Below are positions 56,260-64,000 of a DNA stretch of 64,000 bases, piece after piece. Within the stretch, counting starts at the first letter, position 1, and each line of letters starts with the position of its first letter. The notes beneath the pieces were generated by a model, which ran no database searches, was not told the DNA's origin, and worked only from the letters and a program-made list of their open reading frames with translations. Position numbers and translations under genes: made by a program. The DNA comes from Eleginops maclovinus (lineage: Eukaryota > Chordata > Actinopteri > Perciformes > Eleginopidae), in the NCBI RefSeq assembly GCF_036324505.1, contig NC_086358.1:2004329-2068328 (forward strand). The letters are read 5' to 3'.

Positions 56260-56440
56260 GCAGCTGTGGCGCAGTGATTTAGTGCACTGATCTTTAGATT
56301 AGAGGAGCAGGGAAGCGCAGGTTCAATCCCTTGACCGCCACTGTAGTCAACATTCACAAAGGGCTCCTGGTGGTATTATATATGTAATATGTAATGTAAA
56401 GCGCCCTGAGCACTTGAAAGGTTTACTACATCAACAATGA
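56260..56440 (+). mobile_element. tRNA-derived SINE, second family
   Basis: The tRNA-like head has A-box TGGCGCAGTGAT (56267-56278) and B-box GGTTCAATCCC (56320-56330). The tail GTAAAGCGCCCTGAGCACTT suggests a different LINE partner from the SINE at 45923. It is not a functional tRNA gene, since acceptor pairing and a normal anticodon arm are not evident. Confidence 0.75.
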
Positions 56441-57349
<909 letters not shown>

Positions 57350-57523
57350 ATGTGTTACATACAGGATGTGAGATTAAAGGGGACAGCAGATGTACAGCAT
57401 GGGAACAGGATCTGAATCATATGAGATGCAAAAACAGAAAGACACGTGCAGCCACGAAAATAAGGACAAATTATTATTTAAGTTTAAAGATTCTTTTTTT
57501 TTTTTTAGAGTGACCTAGAAGTT

Positions 57524-58004
57524 AGCACCACCGCTAAGCTAAAGGAGGCTAATGTTGGGCTATAAAGGAACTACAGCACGGTCACATGACTTCACGTCAC
57601 CACCGCTAAGCTAAAGGAGGCTAATGTTGGGCTATAAAGGAACTACAGCACGGTCACATGACTTCACATCACCACCGCTAAGCTAAAGGCGGCTAATGTT
57701 GGGCTATAAAGGAACTACAGCACGGTCACATGACTTCACATCACCACCGCTAAGCTAAAGGCGGCTAATGTTGGGCTATAAAGGAACTACAGCACGGTCA
57801 CATGACTTCACGTCACCACCGCTAAGCTAAAGTAGGCTAATGTTGGGCTATAAAGGAACTACAGCACGGTCACATGACTTCACGTCACCACTGCTAAGCT
57901 AAAGGCAGCTAATGTTGGGCTATAAAGGAACTACAGCACGGTCACATGACTTCACGTCTCCACCGCCAAGCTAAAGGAGGCTAATGTTGGGCTATAAAGG
58001 AACT
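57524..58004 (+). repeat. 72-bp minisatellite, array B5 (about 6.7 copies)
   Basis: Same orientation as B1-B3. The left end is preceded by GTGACCTAGAAGTTAGC, similar to GTTGACCCGGAAGTAAGC at 13225, as if most of the left flank were deleted. The right end stops mid-unit at GGAACTT. Confidence 0.97.
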
Positions 58005-58719
58005 TATCTATTAGTTTTACTTTTTCCAGGTAAATACATTAATATATCTTCTCTAAATATTACACAACCTGTCCTGTTCCTCAGATGTCTGCCTCAGCGT
58101 TTGATTTAAAGTGGACCCTTACAGTAATAAGAGCCATCTGGAGCTGAGGTAGAGGCAATAATTCAACTAAAATTAATCAGGGAAAAGTATTTCTACCAGG
58201 CATACATTTGCATATTCTGCTCAGCAACCAGCTACTAATAACTTAGAATACCTGCAGGATTATCCGAGCCACAAAATCCCATCTATATTATGCAAGGAAC
58301 AGAATGAAAAATTAAGTTTCCATCCCATTAAAATTAATTGCGATAAATGTCAAGTTATGCCGACGAGAGGCTGTGGAATTTGAAAGACTCTGGAAATAAG
58401 TGTAAATAATTCACAGTGTTCATGACGAGTGGCTAAGTTCCTCAAAGATATATTTCAGGAAGACGAGCCGCTCACAAAATTGCAAAGAGGTTAAGCAAAT
58501 GTTTGACAGGAACACCCCTCGGCTCATATATCAGAGGAGGGGGATCAGCAGACCCTGGGACGTAATCGAAAAGCTGGTAAGATGAAGGAGAAGATAATTC
58601 AGATTAGAGCTGCTTGAGATAACATCCATTTATTTTCTGCCATTCGTTTTCTCAAGGAAGCCTGGATACACTCCTCAGGCTACTACCACACACAGTCCCC
58701 CCCCCCCACTGCCTGAAAC

Positions 58720-58895
58720 GCCTCCATTGGACTCCTTTGTTTACTTCCATAACACAGTGACATCACTATGGGACAATCTCGCTCCTATTGGATAGCGCCC
58801 CAACACATTTTACATGATAGGCTAAGGGGCGGGACATCTCTCAGCGGTGGACCAATCACAGCTGGAGGCGAGCCAGCTGACAATTCAGAATCTCA
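58720..58895 (+). repeat. Array-free copy of the 57-bp carrier element
   Basis: GGCTAAGGGGCGGGACATCT followed by GGACCAATCACAGCTGG parallels 51258-51310. Contains two ATTGG/CCAAT pairs and a poly-C at 58697-58706, but no 57-bp array follows. Confidence 0.6.
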
Positions 58896-59287
58896 CTGAA
58901 TTTTCCTCTGGGTTTCAATTTTTCGCAGTATTTTACTTTTTTCTAAGAAACGTAGAATTTCACTTCGAAAAGTTCCAAGATATTTTTTCCTTGAATTTCA
59001 CTTTGATATTATTTTATTCACAGAATTAGATTTTTATTCAGTTTCATTTTTTTCCCAGCATTTTACTTTATCTGAATTTCCCTTATTTTTTTTTGCAGAT
59101 TTTCACTATTTTTCATAAAATAACATTTTTGAAAAACAATTGAAAAACTGTACATTTGAAATGAACTTAATGTCTTTACCAAATGTACCTCTGATTAGAT
59201 TTGACAATTCCTTTACTAATAAGTATTAATGATGTAACCGTTATCAGCTGTATTGCCTTGTAAAGATCTAGTTTCTCAAAATGCGAC

Positions 59288-59289
<2 letters not shown>
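58896..59289. other. Intronic, T-rich
   Basis: Repeated TTTCACTTTG and GAATTTC words, no gene. Confidence 0.3.

Positions 59290-59353
<64 letters not shown>
59290..59353. repeat. (GT)n microsatellite
   Basis: 64 bp of GT. Confidence 0.97.
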
Positions 59354-59356
<3 letters not shown>

Positions 59357-59802
59357 CCGATCATTTCCAATTTAGGAAGTTAAATATCTTTGCAGCGCTG
59401 TGACATCCCAGCAGAAAGAAAGCAGAAGATAACTCTCATGGATTTAAAAAAGCTTAAAAAGTCATTACACCGTTTCAAAAGGCGTCACTGTGAGCCTTTT
59501 CACTCCTGTGTCGGATTAGATTTGTTACCGATTCCCTTCTCTGGGACGAATAAGTATAAAAATAAATGTCCGCCATGAACTGCTTCCCCCTCTGGAAATT
59601 AATGAATGTAATGGTAAGAGTCAGATAGTGGTGTACAGGGGGTGGGGGGGTCTAAGCTCTATCTGAAGAGCACGATACCACTTCAGATATCATAAGGCCA
59701 AGAATTCCTTCAAGGGAGAAATTATCTCAAACTTTTTAGAATTAATGTGGCATCTGGATATGTCGGGATTTGTCAGAGGACGCTGTCAGTGAAGCATGTC
59801 AT
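59354..59802. other. Intronic, nothing recognised
   Basis: No named features. Confidence 0.3.
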
Positions 59803-59833
59803 CGTGTGTGTGTGTGTGCGTGCGTGCGTGTGT
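59803..59833. repeat. (GT)n/(GCGT)n tract just inside intron 3
   Basis: On the transcript strand this reads as CACACGCACG...CACACA about 13 nt downstream of the donor of the 39-nt exon. Confidence 0.95.
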
Positions 59834-59846
59834 AGATCGTACTCAC

Positions 59847-59885
59847 CCCAGCTGCAAATCCTAAACTTCCATCCAAGATGCGCTT
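59847..59885 (-). CDS. slc39a11: slc39a11 (ZIP11) 39-nt micro-like exon
   Basis: Second coding exon, 13 codons (KRILDGSLGFAAG), phase 0 on both sides. It matches the invariant RILDGSLGFAAG of mammalian ZIP11 exactly over 12 residues. The acceptor TTTTTCAG is at 59886 and the donor GTGAGT starts at 59846. It is separated from the start-codon exon by an intron of only 119 nt, and a CA/TG tract lies close to the splice sites on each side. At 39 nt it is a short exon, whose inclusion often depends on intronic enhancers; this makes the neighbouring CA repeats (known binding sites of hnRNP L in mammals) of interest. Function: start of the second membrane region. Confidence 0.96.
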
Positions 59886-59948
59886 CTGAAAAAGGGATGA
59901 CAAGAAGAGAGGTTTGTTTTAAATCGAAAGCTTTTTAAAGCTCTGCAG

Positions 59949-59992
<44 letters not shown>

Positions 59993-60004
59993 TTCCTGTG
60001 TTAC
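59886..60004 (-). other. slc39a11: slc39a11 intron 2 (119 nt)
   Basis: GTAACA donor, then a CA tract (59952-59991 on the plus strand reads TG) beginning about 13 nt into the intron, then a T-rich tract and CAG acceptor. Confidence 0.92.
59952..59991. repeat. (TG)20 within intron 2
   Basis: Occupies about a third of the 119-nt intron; CA on the transcript strand. Confidence 0.97.
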
Positions 60005-60118
60005 CTGTCTGCTGGAGAAGACAAACACCAAGGCGGCTCCAGCAGCGGTGAGTCCCCAGGTGAAGAGGGTCCCCAGCAGGGCCTGTCTAACAGGACTGTA
60101 GCCTTCCAGCATGGTGCC
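60005..60118 (-). CDS. slc39a11: slc39a11 (ZIP11) start-codon exon
   Basis: First coding exon; the ATG is at 60112-60110 in good context (GGCACCATGC, A at -3), with six untranslated bases before it. It encodes 36 residues, MLEGYSPVRQALLGTLF, then TWGLTAAGAALVFVFSSRQ, which parallels the mammalian start MLQGHSPVFQALLGTFFTWG. Residues about 9-32 form the first hydrophobic membrane span; no cleavable signal peptide is evident beyond that span. The donor is CAG/GTAACA at 60004. The acceptor reads TGTGTTTAG at 60119, and the (TG)76 tract 60123-60274 runs right up to it. Loss of this exon would remove the start codon. Confidence 0.96.
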
Positions 60119-61781
<1,663 letters not shown>

Positions 61782-61850
61782 TTCTTTCCAGTAGCACCCA
61801 GACTCCTCTGTATTTATTTCCTACTTCCGTTACACGTGTTTATGACGCGG
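61782..61850 (-). other. slc39a11: Candidate non-coding exon 1 of slc39a11
   Basis: Minus-strand sequence ending GGAAAGAA followed by a consensus GTGAGT donor (61781-61776). It lies just downstream of promoter-like motifs and 1.7 kb upstream of the start-codon exon, which itself begins six bases before its ATG and so needs an upstream exon. The start at about 61850 is a guess. Confidence 0.45.
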
Positions 61851-61885
61851 AGGTCCCGCCCCTCCTCTCTTCCTATTGGTCAGTC
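61821..61885 (-). promoter_or_regulatory. slc39a11: Candidate slc39a11 promoter
   Basis: In minus orientation: CCAAT box (plus ATTGG, 61875-61879), GC box (CCCGCCCC, 61855-61862), a palindromic ACACGTGT E-box (61832-61839) and an ETS-type CGGAAG (plus CTTCCG, 61824-61829). The cluster is short and GC-richer than its surroundings. Spacing fits a TATA-less housekeeping promoter. This is inference from motifs and position. Confidence 0.5.
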
Positions 61886-61930
61886 CGTTTGACAGGAGCA
61901 GCAGAGGGAGCGGTGGCTTTTTATTCACGA

Positions 61931-62824
61931 CCATCACATCATTGTTTTTTATTTTTAGGGACATTTCAGACAGAGAGATGAGCTGACCTCAAAACAAATA
62001 GTAGCAACAATAAAAACCTTATGAATCAAACCTTTTTAATCAAAAATCATTGTGAAATTAACCAATATATATTTGTTTTATGTTGTTTTATTACTTTGTA
62101 TGTCTACACCTGATGGGAACTTATCTATATACAAAAGATATGATGTGCTATGTTCTTGAATAAATAAAGAAATACAAATCTAACTAAATCAGGGATACAA
62201 AGACCATTTAAGATGAGAAATATAAAGAAAAACCCCAAAACAAAAGGTCATATTTATAATAAAAAAGACAAAAGTTTGTTTGTTTTTTTTATTTCTTTCT
62301 TAAGCTAAATTATTTTATAGCAGTGCTATTTTTTTGTAGTTCTTGGTAGAAGTCTCCAAAGCGTTGTTCTCTTCTAATGAACGGTGAATTGTACATAAAT
62401 AAAATAAACAGTAGGAAAAAAACACAATATATTTTCTTTAATCTGAAGATTTATTGTGAATTAATTTCTATATAAAGATTATTATAACAAAAATGTGGTT
62501 TTATTATAATTATAATATTATAAAACTGTTTTTAATAATGAATAATAACAATAATTAATGTAAAACTAAAGTAAAAATAGTAATACAGATACTTTTTGCA
62601 CTTACTTGTTGCATCTGTGTGTTAATAGTACTTACTAAGGACATGCTGTCAGGAATGATATCCTGTACTGGCTGTTTTACACTGTCTGTTGGCTCTGTGT
62701 ACATGTGTTCTGCATGTGTGGACTCTCTGCTGACAGGGATCAGATTCTGGGATGTTGTTGGTGAATTTACTTTTATATATGTATGTGTGTACTATAAACA
62801 GATGTGAGTAGACATTCACACAGC
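61931..62824. other. Upstream intergenic, AT-rich
   Basis: No gene seen. Bases 62270-62570 are nearly all A/T with AATAATA words. Confidence 0.35.
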
Positions 62825-63250
62825 TCAGGAGTTCAGCAGTCTTATAGCCTGTGGTATAAAACTGTCTCTGAGTCTGGTGGTCTTGGCCCGGATGCTGCGG
62901 TACCGTCTGCCAGACGGCAGCAGACAGGACAGATTGTTGCTGGGGTGATGGGGGTCCTTTAACATCCTACCGGCCTTCTTCCTACACCGCTGGGTGTAGA
63001 GGTCCTCCATGGATGGCAGCTCCGTCCTGGTGATGTGCTGAGCAGTTTTCACCACCCTCTGTAGAGTCTTACGGTTGAGGGCGGTGCAACTGCCATACCA
63101 GGCGGTGATGCAGCCAGTCAGGATACTCTCGATGGTGCACCTGTAGAAGTTGCAGAGTATCCTGGAGTCCATGTTGAACTTCTGCAGCCTGCGGAGGAAG
63201 AAGAGCCGCTGTCGAGCCGTCTTGGATATGACCTGGTGTGATGTGTCCAT
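62825..63250 (-). pseudogene. L2/CR1-type LINE, 3' end of the reverse transcriptase ORF
   Basis: A 141-codon open stretch on the minus strand with the typical C-terminal words RLFFLRRLQKFNM, YRCTIESILTGCITAWYGSC and LPSGRRYRSIRAKT, then PQAIRLLNS and a stop. This is the region after the catalytic core, so the copy is 5'-truncated, as is usual for LINEs. The open frame suggests it is fairly young. Clade assignment (L2-like) is by recognition of these words. Confidence 0.85.
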
Positions 63251-63254
63251 GTCA

Positions 63255-63348
63255 GGTCCTCACTGCCCACTGCTCCTAGTGCTAGGATGGGTTAAATGCA
63301 GAGGACACATTTCACTGTGTGTGCTCTGCTGTGTGCATGTATGTGACA
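63255..63348 (+). repeat. SINE 3' portion
   Basis: CACTGCCCACTGCTCCTAGT, then AGGATGGGTTAAATGCAGAG and GTGACAATAGAG, equals the body/tail of the SINE at 46065-46155. It adjoins the LINE fragment in opposite orientation. Confidence 0.7.
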
Positions 63349-64000
63349 ATAGAGAGGTGTTTCATCCTCTGATTCTATCCTTTGGTTTTGGCTTATTTAG
63401 CTATAATAAAAATCACTTACCTTACTCGTACCTCGTGTCTCGAGCCAGACCATGACAGTATAAAGTAGCATGAAATGTAAAGAACTTAATTAACCTTCTA
63501 TTGTCAGTACGGTACTTCAGGAATTGCATTGCCCCACTGACCGACGACGACAGAAACAATATCCCAACAGCGCCTGGAGCCTTTTCCCTTTTACATTTGT
63601 GAGTATTTCTTTTCATGTGCTTTTAAATAATTGCTGAAGGCAGCATGTTAACACACCATGAATCCATCCAGTGATAAATTTAGATTATACAATGACATGT
63701 GTCCCCCCCGCTTTGTCATTAATAAATCACAGATGTTTTTGTGCAGATGGGATTGTTGTTCTGCCAACATCCCCCTTTAAATAGTTTACATTCCTGTGTT
63801 GCAATTGCAGAACTGCATCTGGGTTTGTTGCTGGGAAGCACAATGATGAAAATAAGCTAATACCAAGAAACAATAAACAACATAAAAGATGTGTGGGGTT
63901 TCCAGATTCCTAACGCGTCTACATCTCACCTCTAGGTATTTAGAGCAGCGTGCCTTTCCACATGTATCATCCTTTACTGAAAACACGCTCTTATGAAACA
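63349..64000. other. Intergenic, nothing recognised
   Basis: No gene evidence; short open frames only. Confidence 0.3.

Noticed and set aside
56267..56340. Possible tRNA gene
   Set aside because: A and B boxes are present but the fold is poor and a SINE tail follows.

Overview
The window reads as a vertebrate genome, most likely a ray-finned (teleost) fish. There is a single interrupted gene with long introns, very long CA/TG microsatellites, Tc1/mariner and hAT transposons, L2-type LINE and tRNA-derived SINE remnants, and no bacterial-style gene packing. The organism assignment is inference from this repeat mix.

The one gene I can support is slc39a11 (zinc transporter ZIP11) on the minus strand. 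Going 5' to 3' along the gene, from right to left in the window: a candidate promoter and non-coding exon 1 near 61782-61880; the start-codon exon (60005-60118); a 39-nt exon (59847-59885); a 159-nt exon (39527-39685); and a 142-nt exon (735-876). The exons join in frame to about 149 residues, roughly the N-terminal 44% of a protein that is about 340 residues in mammals. The rest lies off the left edge. Intron 1 is about 1.7 kb, intron 2 is 119 nt, intron 3 about 20.2 kb and intron 4 about 38.6 kb.

Almost everything else is intronic repeat. There are eight arrays of two large minisatellite families: a 57-bp unit at 5.9, 17.2 and 51.4 kb, and a 72-bp unit at 13.3, 22.5, 43.2, 53.8 and 57.5 kb. 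Both families seem to sit in dispersed carrier elements with shared flanks. Smaller arrays include a 10/15-bp array (2.6-3.4 kb), a 17-bp array (31.5 kb), an 8-bp array (33.4 kb), a 24-bp palindromic array (37.2 kb) and a 105-bp repeat (49.2 kb). About fourteen CA/TG tracts are present.

Mobile elements: a structurally complete Tc1-like transposon with an open 340-codon transposase and inverted/direct repeat ends (37709-39358); a broken hAT transposon with an 8-bp target duplication (23184-25969); two decayed Tc1-like fragments (about 11.9-12.3 kb and 45.0-45.4 kb); an L2-like LINE end (62.8-63.25 kb); and SINE copies or tails at 34.1, 45.9, 50.7, 56.3 and 63.3 kb. The remaining stretches hold no gene that I can support.
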